Assembly (NCBI RefSeq): GCF_001269905.1
Contig: NZ_LHVK01000008.1
Location: 268,526 to 332,525, forward strand
Reading direction: 5' to 3'
DNA length: 64,000 bases
Source: Pseudomonas corrugata
GTDB taxonomy: Bacteria; Pseudomonadota; Gammaproteobacteria; Pseudomonadales; Pseudomonadaceae
Positions 43,239 through 51,931 of the stretch are shown one piece after another (the stretch's first letter is position 1; the number at the start of each line of letters is the position of its first letter). Made by a program: the position numbers and the translations under genes. The notes under the pieces were generated by a model. The model did not search any database, was not told the DNA's origin, and was given only the letters and a program-made list of their open reading frames with translations.

Positions 43239-44666
43239 GTGACCTCCATCTTCTGGTACGACTACGAAACCACCGGCATCGATCCCCGTTGCGACCGGCC
43301 CTTGCAGGTGGCGGGCATCCGTACCGATTTCGAGCTCAATGAAATCGACGAACCGGTGAACCTGTATTGCCGGCCGAGCGATGACATCCTGCCCCATCCT
43401 GCGGCTTGTGCGATTACAGGCATTACCCCGACCTGCCTGGCTGAAAAAGGCCTGAGCGAAGCCGATTTCATGACCCGCGTCCACCTGCAACTGGCCGCGC
43501 CCGGTACCTGCGGCGCCGGGTACAACACCCTGCGTTTCGACGATGAAATGACCCGCTACAGCCTTTATCGGAATTTTTTCGACCCGTATGCGCGGGAATG
43601 GCAGGGTGGCAACAGCCGCTGGGACTTGATCGACCTGGTCCGTGCGGCTTACGCGCTGCGCCCCGATGGTATTGCCTGGCCGCAAGAGGATGGCCGGGTC
43701 ACTCTCAAGCTCGAGCGCCTGACCGCCGCCAATGGCATCGACCATGGTCAGGCTCACGATGCGTTGTCGGACGTGCGCGCTACGATTGCCCTGGCACGCC
43801 TCATCCGCCAGAAGCAGCCCAGGCTCTACGACTGGCTGTTCCAGTTGCGCAGCAAGCAGAAAGTGATGGACCAGATCCGTCTGTTGCAGCCAATGGTGCA
43901 TGTGTCCGGGCGTTTCTCGGCAGCTCGAAACTACATTGGCGTGGTTTTGCCACTGGCCTGGCATCCGAAGAACCGCAATGCGCTGATTGTCTGCGACCTG
44001 CACCTCGATCACCAGGGGTTGCTGGACCATGACGCGGACATCTTGCGGCAACGTCTGTATACCCGCCGCGACGAACTGCTCGAGGGAGAGTTGCCCGTGC
44101 CTCTCAAACTCATTCATATCAACAAATGTCCGGTGGTCGCGCCGCTATCGGTGCTGCGTGCCGAGGATCGGCAGCGGCTGCAATTGGACATGGATGGACT
44201 GCAGCAACGGGCGTTGCAGCTAAGTAATGCCCAGCAAGTTTGGCAGGATAAACTTCAGGCTATTTATGGTCGCGAGGATTTCACTGCCAGCGAGGACCCC
44301 GAGCAACAGTTATACACAGGCTTCCTCGGTGATCGCGATCGCCGTTTATGTGAACAAGTGCGCATGGCGGACCCGGCTGATTTGGCGCAAGAGCACTGGC
44401 CTTTCGATGATGAACGTTTGCCGGAATTATTGTTCCGATATCGCGCACGTAACTTCCCAGACACCTTGAATCCCGAAGAGCAGGGGCGCTGGAGGCTGTT
44501 CTGTCAGCAACGCCTGTCATCACCGCAATGGGGGGCGCCCAATACCCTGGAAAGTTTTGATGAGGCAATGGGCGAATGGCTGGCGCTTTCCACGCCATTG
44601 CAGCGGGAGGTGCTCACGCAGTGGCAAGGTTACAGCCAGCAACTGCGCAAACGTTTAAGCCTTTGA
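43239..44666 (+). CDS. sbcB: Exodeoxyribonuclease I
   Basis: Degrades single-stranded DNA 3' to 5' in recombination and mismatch repair. Of 475 residues, the usual length. The DEDDh exonuclease motif opens the protein (FWYDYETTGID), with Exo II around GYNTLRFDDEM and Exo III at HDALSDVRATIALA. The SH3-like and C-terminal helical domains follow. The start is a GTG with a good ribosome binding site (CAGGAAC) and places YDYETTG at the expected distance; the longer ATG frame lacks both. It is divergent from the RDD operon and converges on mvaT with a shared terminator, the same arrangement as in P. aeruginosa. Confidence 0.95.
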   Translation: MTSIFWYDYETTGIDPRCDRPLQVAGIRTDFELNEIDEPVNLYCRPSDDILPHPAACAITGITPTCLAEKGLSEADFMTRVHLQLAAPGTCGAGYNTLRFDDEMTRYSLYRNFFDPYAREWQGGNSRWDLIDLVRAAYALRPDGIAWPQEDGRVTLKLERLTAANGIDHGQAHDALSDVRATIALARLIRQKQPRLYDWLFQLRSKQKVMDQIRLLQPMVHVSGRFSAARNYIGVVLPLAWHPKNRNALIVCDLHLDHQGLLDHDADILRQRLYTRRDELLEGELPVPLKLIHINKCPVVAPLSVLRAEDRQRLQLDMDGLQQRALQLSNAQQVWQDKLQAIYGREDFTASEDPEQQLYTGFLGDRDRRLCEQVRMADPADLAQEHWPFDDERLPELLFRYRARNFPDTLNPEEQGRWRLFCQQRLSSPQWGAPNTLESFDEAMGEWLALSTPLQREVLTQWQGYSQQLRKRLSL

Positions 44667-44694
44667 GCGGCGGTGAATGAAGAAACCGCAGGCA

Positions 44695-44728
44695 TGAAAA
44701 ACGCCAGCATATAGCTGGCGTTTTTTTG
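44695..44728. terminator. Bidirectional terminator between sbcB and mvaT
   Basis: ACGCCAGC-ATATA-GCTGGCGT (44701-44721) flanked by an A tract on the left and T7 on the right, so it has a U run in both directions. It serves the two convergent genes. Confidence 0.92.
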
Positions 44729-44758
44729 TGCGTAGAGAACGCTGAAACCCGACGAGGC

Positions 44759-45139
44759 TTAGCCCAGCAGGGTTGCCCAGCCTTCAACGACGTCGCCGCC
44801 CCACTTGGCTTTCCACTCTTTGAGAGTCTTGTGGTTGCCACCTTTGGTTTCGATGACTTCGCCGTTGTGCGGGTTTTTGTATTGCTTAACTTTGCGAGCG
44901 CGTTTGGTGCCGGTAGTTTTCACGGCGCCACCACGAGGTGCTTTACCCGATTTGGCTTCTGGATCCAGCAGGGCAGTGATATCGCGCAGGGATTTGGAGT
45001 ATTCACCCATCAGAGTGCGCAGTTTGCCTTCGAATTCCAATTCTTTTTGCAGTTTATCGTCTTTGGACAGGTCGGCCAGACGCTGTTGCAGTTCTTCAAT
45101 GGCTTGTTTTGTAGCGTTGTATTCAGTGATCAAGGACAT
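44759..45139 (-). CDS. mvaT: H-NS-like xenogeneic silencer MvaT
   Basis: Nucleoid protein of 126 residues that represses AT-rich, often foreign, DNA. The N-terminal coiled coil for dimerisation and oligomerisation starts MSLITEYNATKQAIEELQQ. The linker is basic (KRARKVKQY) and the C-terminal domain has the AT-hook-like minor-groove motif around NPHNGEVIETKGGNHKTLK, followed by EWKAKWG. From memory it is nearly identical in layout to P. aeruginosa MvaT, and the gene order sbcB-mvaT-purU is conserved. A sigma-70-like promoter is visible upstream. Other MvaT/MvaU paralogues normally exist elsewhere in the genome. Confidence 0.96.
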   Translation of the reverse strand: MSLITEYNATKQAIEELQQRLADLSKDDKLQKELEFEGKLRTLMGEYSKSLRDITALLDPEAKSGKAPRGGAVKTTGTKRARKVKQYKNPHNGEVIETKGGNHKTLKEWKAKWGGDVVEGWATLLG

Positions 45140-45186
45140 GGGGACTACCTTATGTAGGGCACTGCGGACAAGGAGACAGTGTGGCA

Positions 45187-45215
45187 ATAGTAATCAGACA
45201 GTTTCATCAAGTAAA
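45187..45215 (-). promoter_or_regulatory. Probable sigma-70 promoter of mvaT
   Basis: On the minus strand TTTACT (45215-45210) and TACTAT (45192-45187) are separated by 17 bp in an AT-rich stretch, about 48 bp before the mvaT ATG. A small hairpin AGGCCA/TGGCCT lies further upstream (45251-45269). Confidence 0.5.
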
Positions 45216-45433
45216 CATTTAAGCAGGCTTTTATTTAATTACTTAGTGTCAGGCCACAAAAAATGGCCTTGCAGTTAAATACCCTTACGGGCTTTCACAT
45301 CCGTTCACAATATAAGCCCTGTCCCCGGACCCGCCCCGCTCGCTGTCCGTAGGGGCTCGTCCTGTCATCAATACTGCAGTTTTGCTGCGCAATGGCTAGA
45401 ATGGCCGCCTTTGCGAAGTTCTGGAGTTCTCTA

Positions 45434-46282
45434 ATGCGCACTTTTCGGCTGGTGATTGCTTGCCCGGACCGCGTCGGTATCGTTGCTAAAGTCAGTAACT
45501 TTCTGGCGTCCCATAACGGTTGGATCACTGAAGCAAGCCATCACTCGGACAATCAGAGCGGCTGGTTTTTCATGCGTCACGAGATCCGTGCGGACTCGCT
45601 ACCCTTTGGCATCGAAGCGTTTCGCGAGGCTTTCGCGCCGATCGCCGAAGAGTTTGCGATGGACTGGCGCATCACTGATACCGCGCAGAAAAAACGCGTG
45701 GTGCTGATGGCCAGCCGTGAGTCCCATTGCCTGGCAGACCTGTTGCACCGCTGGCACAGCGATGAGCTCGACTGCGACATCGCCTGCGTGATTTCCAACC
45801 ATGACGACTTGCGCAGCATGGTGGAGTGGCACGGCATTCCGTACTACCACGTACCGGTCAACCCGCAGGACAAGCAGCCGGCCTTCGCTGAAGTCTCGCG
45901 GCTGGTCAAGCAGCACGACGCCGAAGTGGTGGTCCTCGCCCGTTACATGCAGATACTGCCGCCGGCCTTGTGCAGCGAATACGCTCATAAGGTGATCAAC
46001 ATCCACCACAGCTTCCTGCCGTCGTTCGTCGGTGCCAAGCCATACCACCAGGCTTCGATGCGGGGTGTGAAGCTGATCGGCGCCACTTGCCACTACGTGA
46101 CTGAAGAGCTTGACGCCGGCCCGATCATCGAACAGGACGTGGTACGCGTCAGCCACAGCGACAGCATCGAAGACATGGTGCGTTTCGGCCGTGACGTGGA
46201 GAAAATGGTGCTGGCTCGAGGCTTGCGTTATCACCTCGAAGACCGTGTGCTGGTGCACGGCAACAAGACTGTGGTGTTCTGA
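45434..46282 (+). CDS. purU: Formyltetrahydrofolate deformylase
   Basis: Hydrolyses 10-formyltetrahydrofolate to formate and tetrahydrofolate, balancing one-carbon pools and supplying formate for PurT. Of 282 residues: an N-terminal ACT domain (FRLVIACPDRVGIVAKVSNF) and a C-terminal formyltransferase-fold domain (about 85-282) with the catalytic segment INIHHSFLPSFVGAKPYHQA and the conserved ATCHYVTEELDAGPII. The ATG at 45434 has a GGAG site; a TAGAAT -10 candidate at 45397-45402 would start transcription between it and the longer ATG at 45392, favouring the short form. Position beside mvaT matches purU1 of P. aeruginosa. Confidence 0.94.
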   Translation: MRTFRLVIACPDRVGIVAKVSNFLASHNGWITEASHHSDNQSGWFFMRHEIRADSLPFGIEAFREAFAPIAEEFAMDWRITDTAQKKRVVLMASRESHCLADLLHRWHSDELDCDIACVISNHDDLRSMVEWHGIPYYHVPVNPQDKQPAFAEVSRLVKQHDAEVVVLARYMQILPPALCSEYAHKVINIHHSFLPSFVGAKPYHQASMRGVKLIGATCHYVTEELDAGPIIEQDVVRVSHSDSIEDMVRFGRDVEKMVLARGLRYHLEDRVLVHGNKTVVF

Positions 46283-46325
46283 CCTCCGGGCCTGCCGGGC
46301 AACCGGCTGGAATATGTCACAACCC

Positions 46326-46418
46326 GGTGGGAGCCGAGCTTGCTCGCGATGGTGGTATGTCAGTCGACCAAGATGTTGCTGGTCCGCCGCCATCGCGAGC
46401 AAGCTCGGCTCCCACAGT
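46326..46418. repeat. Inverted REP pair, family B variant
   Basis: Inverted copies (46326-46352 and 46390-46418) of the family-B element with the variant core GCGAGCAAGCTCGGCTCCCAC, directly downstream of purU. Confidence 0.8.
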
Positions 46419-46478
46419 GGATGCCGCTTGATCTTTAACTGACGGGCATTAGCCTGTCGGGCTCTTATGAGGCACGCC

Positions 46479-46643
46479 ATGACCGATCCACTGGACAAAG
46501 CCACCTCCAAAGCCCCAGCCACCCTCGGTGAGGGCTGTCTGAGCCGCTACGATCCCGAAGAACTGGGCCCGGAGGACGGCACAGAGTTTCCCGACGCCGC
46601 CGAACTGTGGAAACAGACCCATCCCCAGGACGATCCCGATTAG
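46479..46643 (+). CDS. Small acidic hypothetical protein
   Basis: A 54-residue frame, MTDPLDKATSKAPATLGEG then CLSRYDPEELGPEDGTEF, acidic throughout with one cysteine and no membrane segment. A TGAGG ribosome binding site stands 7 bases before the ATG; an in-frame ATG four codons earlier overlaps that site. The third-position GC bias looks coding. It converges on the flippase-like gene with a 12-bp gap. I do not recognise a family; the compact hydrophilic sequence could be a small regulator or adaptor. Confidence 0.55.
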   Translation: MTDPLDKATSKAPATLGEGCLSRYDPEELGPEDGTEFPDAAELWKQTHPQDDPD

Positions 46644-46655
46644 GCTTCGACCGCT

Positions 46656-47651
46656 TCAAGCCTGTCTCGGCTTCATCAGCTTCCTGATCAACGGACGCCC
46701 GACCATCAGGAAGAATACCGGCCCGCCAGCTACCAGATAAAAGTAATAGGTCACCGCCCGCCAGATCAGAATCGCCGCCGCTGCGGTGGACTTGCCAACC
46801 ATAGGCGCCAACAATGCGGCCGAGGTCACCTCAGCCGCCCCGGCGCCGCCGGGCAGAAGACTGAATTGTCCCGCGCTGAGGGACAGCATCTGGACCAGGA
46901 AACTCCAGGCCCATTGCAGATCCGCTCCCAGTCCTTTCAGCGCCAGGTACAGCACGCTATAACGCAGGGCCCAATGCAGGCACGTCAGGCCGAAGACCTG
47001 GAAGAGTGTCTGTCGTGGCAGCTTCAGCGTCGTGGTAAACGCCGCCAGAAAATTCAGAATCTTGCGCCCCCAGCGGCGCCGGGTAGTGGCTTTCACGCGC
47101 AGGTGTCGCAGCAGCCTGGCGCCCAGCAGGATCAGCCGGCGATGGTAGCGAGCCACCAGGGCACAGCCGATCAGCCCGCCAAACAGCGATAACGCGCTCA
47201 GTGCCAGCATCCATTCCATGCGCTGGCTGAGATTCTGGAACAGCGCATACAGCAGGATGCCCACCAGGGCGCAGAGGAAGAACAGCAGGTCGCTCAACTG
47301 ATCCATGGCGAACACCGCGCTGGCGTGGGCCGGGCGCACGCCGTTGCGGGCCAGCAGGGCCATCAGCGTCAACGGCCCGCCGCTGCCGCCGGGTGTGGCG
47401 CACATGGCGAACTCGGTGGACATCACCACGCCGATGCTCTTGAGTCCGCCGATGCATCCACGTTGCTCCCCCAGCAGCAGGCGCAGGCGCACGGAGTTCA
47501 GCGCCCAGCACAGCCCGATCATGCCCAGCATGCTCAATAGCAGAGTCATGGGGAAGCGCTGTACCCGTGACCACATTTCCCCGCCACCTACCAGCAGCGG
47601 CACCAACAACGCCGTGAGCAGCGCCGCAGCCAACCAGAGCGCCCGTTTCAT
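46656..47651 (-). CDS. Lysylphosphatidylglycerol synthase/flippase-like integral membrane protein
   Basis: Of 331 residues with seven to eight predicted membrane helices, of the UPF0104/AglD family that includes the flippase part of MprF. Typical segments are the ATPGGSGGPLTLMALLARNG loop and the C-terminal SLSAGQFSLLPGGAGAAEV followed by WRAVTYYFYLVAGG. The soluble aminoacyl-transfer domain of MprF is absent. It overlaps the deacetylase gene by 4 bp and is the last of a three-gene operon with a glycosyltransferase, suggesting handling of a glycosylated lipid. Substrate unknown. Confidence 0.8.
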   Translation of the reverse strand: MKRALWLAAALLTALLVPLLVGGGEMWSRVQRFPMTLLLSMLGMIGLCWALNSVRLRLLLGEQRGCIGGLKSIGVVMSTEFAMCATPGGSGGPLTLMALLARNGVRPAHASAVFAMDQLSDLLFFLCALVGILLYALFQNLSQRMEWMLALSALSLFGGLIGCALVARYHRRLILLGARLLRHLRVKATTRRRWGRKILNFLAAFTTTLKLPRQTLFQVFGLTCLHWALRYSVLYLALKGLGADLQWAWSFLVQMLSLSAGQFSLLPGGAGAAEVTSAALLAPMVGKSTAAAAILIWRAVTYYFYLVAGGPVFFLMVGRPLIRKLMKPRQA

Positions 47652-48415
47652 GCGGCGCGGCTGAGCCGCAGGCCCTGGCCGGCCAGCCACCCGGACTTGG
47701 TCATCGGTGCGCGGCCGTCGTCGAGCAGGCGCTCAAGGGTCCGCAACCAATAGTCCCGGGAAAACCGATGGCGCATGTCTACCGGATGCAAGCCCAGACG
47801 AATCACCTGTTCCTTTCGCCAGCGTTGTTCGCGTTGATCGTTGATGACCTTCGACAAGCCACGGCGCCAGGCGCTGCGGGCGCTCCAGACCAGCCCCGGG
47901 GCGTCGATGGGGGCGAAATCCGGCAGGCGATAAAGGTGCTGGGTATCGCTGGTATAGCTCAAGGGCAACTGGCACAAGGCCCGGCGGGTACCTTCGCTCA
48001 TCAGCCAGGCCGGGGCTACGAAGCCTTCCAGCGGCCACTGGTAACGTTCAAAGATTTCGATACCGGCGCGCAGGCGGGCGAGAGCAGCATCTTCGGTCAA
48101 CTGGTAGAACTCGCCTTCATGGGTGTAGACCCGGCGCATGAACCAATCCCGGGGATGGAGGGGAGGGGGGGCGTCGTCACAATGGTAATAGCCGTGGAGC
48201 ACCAACTCGTCGCCGCGCTCGACCCGGCTGTCGAGCAGGCGCCGGAAGCCGGGGTGATCGTCCAGCGCGTTGGTGTGATGGAAGTCCGGCACTACCAGCC
48301 AGGTCATCGGTACATGACCGAGGGCGTCGACGGCTTCGACGAAGGGCTGGTAGTCGGGCCAGGTTTGCGGTGCCACGTCGTGCAGCACCAGTAAAACGCT
48401 GGGCGAGTGATTCAT
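47648..48415 (-). CDS. DUF2334/polysaccharide deacetylase-like protein
   Basis: Of 255 residues with a carbohydrate-esterase-like barrel. Metal-site candidates are LHDVAP (residues ~11-16), DELVLHGYYH and the later FVAPAWLMSEG, the pattern of the DUF2334 group. No signal peptide, so it would act in the cytoplasm on a nucleotide- or lipid-linked sugar. The chosen ATG (48415) has a GAGG site; ATGs further upstream overlap the glycosyltransferase end. It lies between a glycosyltransferase and a flippase-like gene in the same operon, which suggests deacetylation of a glycolipid precursor. Confidence 0.8.
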   Translation of the reverse strand: MNHSPSVLLVLHDVAPQTWPDYQPFVEAVDALGHVPMTWLVVPDFHHTNALDDHPGFRRLLDSRVERGDELVLHGYYHCDDAPPPLHPRDWFMRRVYTHEGEFYQLTEDAALARLRAGIEIFERYQWPLEGFVAPAWLMSEGTRRALCQLPLSYTSDTQHLYRLPDFAPIDAPGLVWSARSAWRRGLSKVINDQREQRWRKEQVIRLGLHPVDMRHRFSRDYWLRTLERLLDDGRAPMTKSGWLAGQGLRLSRAA

Positions 48416-48431
48416 TGGCACGCACCTCGTC

Positions 48432-49553
48432 TCAAGCATTGGCCTGTAGCGGCATCTGTTCACCTAGCACGGCGTAATAATGCCCCAGCAGGCTGTTGAC
48501 CACCGAGTCCCAGGCATACTGGCGCTCCACATGACGACGGGCCAGCAGGCCGCGGCGCTGGCAACCTTCAGAGAAGAGCTGTCGCACGGCATTGGCCATG
48601 GCCTGTGGATTGTTCGGCGTGCACAACAGACCGCAGTCTTCGTGGACGATCTCGGTGAACGCGCCGGCCGCGACCGCCACTACCGGAATGCCGCTGGCCA
48701 TCGCTTCGAGGATCACCAGGCCGAAGGTTTCCTGATCGCCCGCATGCAGCAAGGCGTCGGCGCTGGCCATCAAGCGGGCGACTTGCGGCGCCGGGCGGAA
48801 CGCATCGATCACGGTGACATTGTCCGGCACGATGGCGGGCATTGACGAGCCCACCAGCAGCAGGTGGTAGCGCTCGCCCAAGCGCTTCATGCATTTGAGC
48901 AACACCGGCAGATTCTTTTCCTTGGAACCACGTCCGGCGAAGATCAACAGGCGTGTGTTTTCAGCAATGCCAAGCTCGGCGCGCAATTCCGGGTCGCGGG
49001 CACCGGGGTTGAACATCTGCAGGTCCACGCCCAAAGGCTGCACATGGACGTTGCGCACACCCAATCCGGCCAGCTTGTCGGCCATGACCTGGCTCGGTGC
49101 CAGGACCCGGTCGAAGTTGCCGTACAACTTGCTGACGTAGGCTTCGATGTTGGGGGTGAACCAATTGCCCATACGATTGCTCACCAGCAAGGGCAGGTCG
49201 GAGTGATAGAACCCGATCACGGGTACGTCCAGCTGGCGCCGGGCGTCCAGTGCGGCCCAGGCGGTGAGGTAGGGATCGCCGACTTCTATCAGATCCGGTT
49301 GCAGATCGCGCAGGGCGTTGCGCCAGGGTGCGAGGCGAAGTGGGAAGCGGTAGCCCTTGCCGAAGGGCAGAGCAGGGGCAGGCACCTTGTAGATCCCGTC
49401 CTGCTCGCTCAAATGCGCTCCGGGAATCAGCAGACTGTGACGGATACCGGGCCGATCCCCCAGACGACGGTGCTTGGCATCCAGATAAGTGCGCACGCCT
49501 CCGCTGGCAGGGGCGTAGAACATGGTTATGTCCGCTATATGCACGATGAACAT
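48432..49553 (-). CDS. GT4-family glycosyltransferase
   Basis: Of 373 residues with the GT-B fold. The N-terminal half carries GGVRTYLDAK, LIEVGDPYLTAWAAL and VIGFYHSD; the C-terminal nucleotide-sugar site has LLIFAGRGSKEKNLPVLL and the signature DQETFGLVILEAMASGIPVVA with the EX7E motif. It is closest in style to PimA-like glycosyltransferases acting on lipid acceptors; donor and acceptor are not deducible. First gene of the operon with the deacetylase and flippase-like genes. No signal peptide. Confidence 0.88.
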   Translation of the reverse strand: MFIVHIADITMFYAPASGGVRTYLDAKHRRLGDRPGIRHSLLIPGAHLSEQDGIYKVPAPALPFGKGYRFPLRLAPWRNALRDLQPDLIEVGDPYLTAWAALDARRQLDVPVIGFYHSDLPLLVSNRMGNWFTPNIEAYVSKLYGNFDRVLAPSQVMADKLAGLGVRNVHVQPLGVDLQMFNPGARDPELRAELGIAENTRLLIFAGRGSKEKNLPVLLKCMKRLGERYHLLLVGSSMPAIVPDNVTVIDAFRPAPQVARLMASADALLHAGDQETFGLVILEAMASGIPVVAVAAGAFTEIVHEDCGLLCTPNNPQAMANAVRQLFSEGCQRRGLLARRHVERQYAWDSVVNSLLGHYYAVLGEQMPLQANA

Positions 49554-49853
49554 CCCTCCGGTCTGTGTTCTCCTGAGTTGACCTTCCTGAAGAATAGATG
49601 TTCGGTTGGGTTGTGGTGGGGTGGAGGCAGTGGAATATTACTTGCCTGATCGGCCTTCAACGCGGGCAGGCCCGCTCCCACAGGGGATTGGGGCGGGCCG
49701 GAGCGTGTGTGTCCACGGCAGATCCAGGGTGGGAGCGAGCCTGCTCGCGATGGCGGCTTCGCATCCGGCATCACTTCAAACTGACCCACCGCTTTCGCGA
49801 GCAAGCCCGCTCCCTCAGGGGATTGGGGGCGGCCGCAGCAGCCTTTTAGTGCG
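49554..49853. repeat. Cluster of three family-B REP elements
   Basis: This gap holds three family-B REP copies: about 49657-49685 (GCGGGCAGGCCCGCTCCCAC variant), 49728-49755 (inverted, GTGGGAGCGAGCCTGCTCGC) and 49793-49822 (variant CGCGAGCAAGCCCGCTCCC). The first and second, and the second and third, are opposed. No gene is supported in the stretch; the promoter of the glycosyltransferase operon must lie near its left end. Confidence 0.8.
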
Positions 49854-51743
49854 TTAGATACGGAAACTGCCTACCAACTGTTTGAGCCGCGCCGCCTGCC
49901 GCTCAAGATCGGAGCATGCGCGCAAGGTGGATTGCAGGTTTTCCACGCCTTCCTGGTTCAAGGTGTTGATCTCGGTGATGTCCACGTTGATCGACTCCAC
50001 CACGGCCGTTTGTTCCTCCGTGGCCGTGGCCACCGACTGGTTCATGCCGTCGATTTCACCTATGCGCTGGGTCACGCTGTTCAGCCGTTCTCCGGCCTGG
50101 TTGGCGATCTCCACGCTCTCCTGACTGTGACGCTGGCTGTCATTCATGGTCGTGACCGACGCCCTCGCGCCGACCTGCAATTCCTCGATCATGGTCTGCA
50201 CCTGTTGCGCCGATTCCTGGGTGCGATGGGCCAGGTTGCGCACCTCATCGGCCACTACGGCAAATCCGCGCCCGGCCTCACCTGCCCGGGCTGCTTCGAT
50301 CGCGGCGTTGAGGGCCAGCAGGTTGGTTTGCTGGGAAATGCTGGTGATCACTTCCAGGATCTGGCCGATGTTCACGGTTTTGCTGTTCAGCGATTCGATG
50401 TTGCTGCTTGAGGTACTCAGCAGATCGGACAGCCGGTTCATTGCGGCAATGCTGCGGTCCACCACTTGCTGGCCGTCTTCCGCCAGGCCTCGGGCATCGC
50501 TGGCTTGATGGGAGGCCTGGGCCGCATTGCGGGCGATTTCCTGGGCTGCGGCACCCAATTGGTTGATGGCTGCGGCGACGCTGTTGGTTCGGCTGGACTG
50601 TTCGTCGGAGTTGACCATCGACGAGTTCGAAGCGCTCACCACGCGCAAGGCGACTTCGTTGACATGCTCGGTGGCGGAAGACACTTCCCGGATCGATCCA
50701 TGGATCCGCTCTACGAAGCGATTGAATGCGGTGCCCAGGATGCCGAATTCGTCCTGGTTCTGGATCGTCAGGCGTTTGGTCAGGTCGCCCTCGCCGTCGG
50801 CGATGTCCTCCATGGCCCGGGTCATGACATGCAATGGCTGGATCAGGAGACGAATCAGCATGCTCAGCAGCGCGATGATGAAGACCACGGCAATGACGGT
50901 GGCGATCACCGCCGAGGTTCGGAAATTGCTGAGCATCGAGTAGGCCTGATCCTTGTCGACCGACACACCAACGTACCAATTCACCGAGGGCAAGCCCTTG
51001 ATCGGGGTAAAGGTGACGATGCGCGTATGGCCGTCGACCTCGACTTCGCTGATCTGGTCGCTGATCTTCGGCGTGTTGTGTGGATAGGCATCGTTCAGGG
51101 TCTTCATGACCAGGGCTTTGTCGGGGTGTACCAGGATCTTGCCGTCGGCGCTGACCAGGTAGGCGTAGCCCATGCCGTCGAAATCCACGGTCTTGAGGTT
51201 ATCGATGATGGTTTGCAGGCTAAGGTCGCCACCTACCACGCCGACACTTTGCCCATTGTTTCTGGATGCGCTGGCGATGGATATGATCAGTCCGCCGCTG
51301 GCGGCATCGATGTAGGGTTCGGTCAGGGTAGCGGTGCCGCTGCTTTCGGCGCCTTTGTACCAGGGACGTACCCGGGGATCGAAGCCATCGGGCATCTTCG
51401 CGTCGGGGCGTATGATGAAGCTGCCCTTGGCATCGCCCAGGTAGGATGCCATGAAGGTGGAGGTCAGAGCTTTCTGTTCCAGCAGACGGGTGACGCTGGC
51501 CTGATCTGGAGTGGCGGCGATGTTCTGGGCCAGGTTTTCGATCAGCAGAATACGGCCGCTCAGCCAGGTCTGAATGTTGCTCGCCGTGACGTCGCTCATT
51601 TCATGCAGGTAGCTGTCCAGGTCGTCGCGAATGGCGTTGCGTTGCAGGTAATCGTTGTAGGCGGTGAATGAAGCGAAGGCTGCTATGACAATCAGAGCGG
51701 CGGCAATCAGGATTTTGTGGCTGAAACGCAGGTTTTTGTTCAT
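49854..51743 (-). CDS. Methyl-accepting chemotaxis protein with dCache sensor (Pct-like)
   Basis: Chemoreceptor of 629 residues. An N-terminal membrane helix (about 10-30) is followed by a periplasmic dCache domain (~35-275) with the amino-acid-sensor pattern [11 protein letters not shown], then [16 protein letters not shown] and GGDLSL. A second helix (~278-300), a HAMP domain ([13 protein letters not shown] onward) and the long signalling coiled coil follow. The hairpin tip reads [20 protein letters not shown] then [19 protein letters not shown], complete. The family reference PctA has Tyr at the start of the YDPRxRPWY-type motif; here the residue is Phe. It may bind amino acids, as do PctA/B/C, which sit in the same neighbourhood in P. 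aeruginosa; ligand is inferred. Confidence 0.88.
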   Translation of the reverse strand: MNKNLRFSHKILIAAALIVIAAFASFTAYNDYLQRNAIRDDLDSYLHEMSDVTASNIQTWLSGRILLIENLAQNIAATPDQASVTRLLEQKALTSTFMASYLGDAKGSFIIRPDAKMPDGFDPRVRPWYKGAESSGTATLTEPYIDAASGGLIISIASASRNNGQSVGVVGGDLSLQTIIDNLKTVDFDGMGYAYLVSADGKILVHPDKALVMKTLNDAYPHNTPKISDQISEVEVDGHTRIVTFTPIKGLPSVNWYVGVSVDKDQAYSMLSNFRTSAVIATVIAVVFIIALLSMLIRLLIQPLHVMTRAMEDIADGEGDLTKRLTIQNQDEFGILGTAFNRFVERIHGSIREVSSATEHVNEVALRVVSASNSSMVNSDEQSSRTNSVAAAINQLGAAAQEIARNAAQASHQASDARGLAEDGQQVVDRSIAAMNRLSDLLSTSSSNIESLNSKTVNIGQILEVITSISQQTNLLALNAAIEAARAGEAGRGFAVVADEVRNLAHRTQESAQQVQTMIEELQVGARASVTTMNDSQRHSQESVEIANQAGERLNSVTQRIGEIDGMNQSVATATEEQTAVVESINVDITEINTLNQEGVENLQSTLRACSDLERQAARLKQLVGSFRI

Positions 51744-51931
51744 GGTTCGGGGTTCCGCGGAGTCTTATAGCTCTGGGCGTGCTTTTATATGAAAAGTTCG
51801 AAAAAAGGCGCCGTATTGAAAGTTCTGATATTTCCTTCCCTCCCTGGGGAATTATCCGACCGTGTTTTCAGTGAAGTCTGTTGCTTTTTATATCGGCCAT
51901 ACTCGATCAAAAATTAATCACAGGTGACCAC

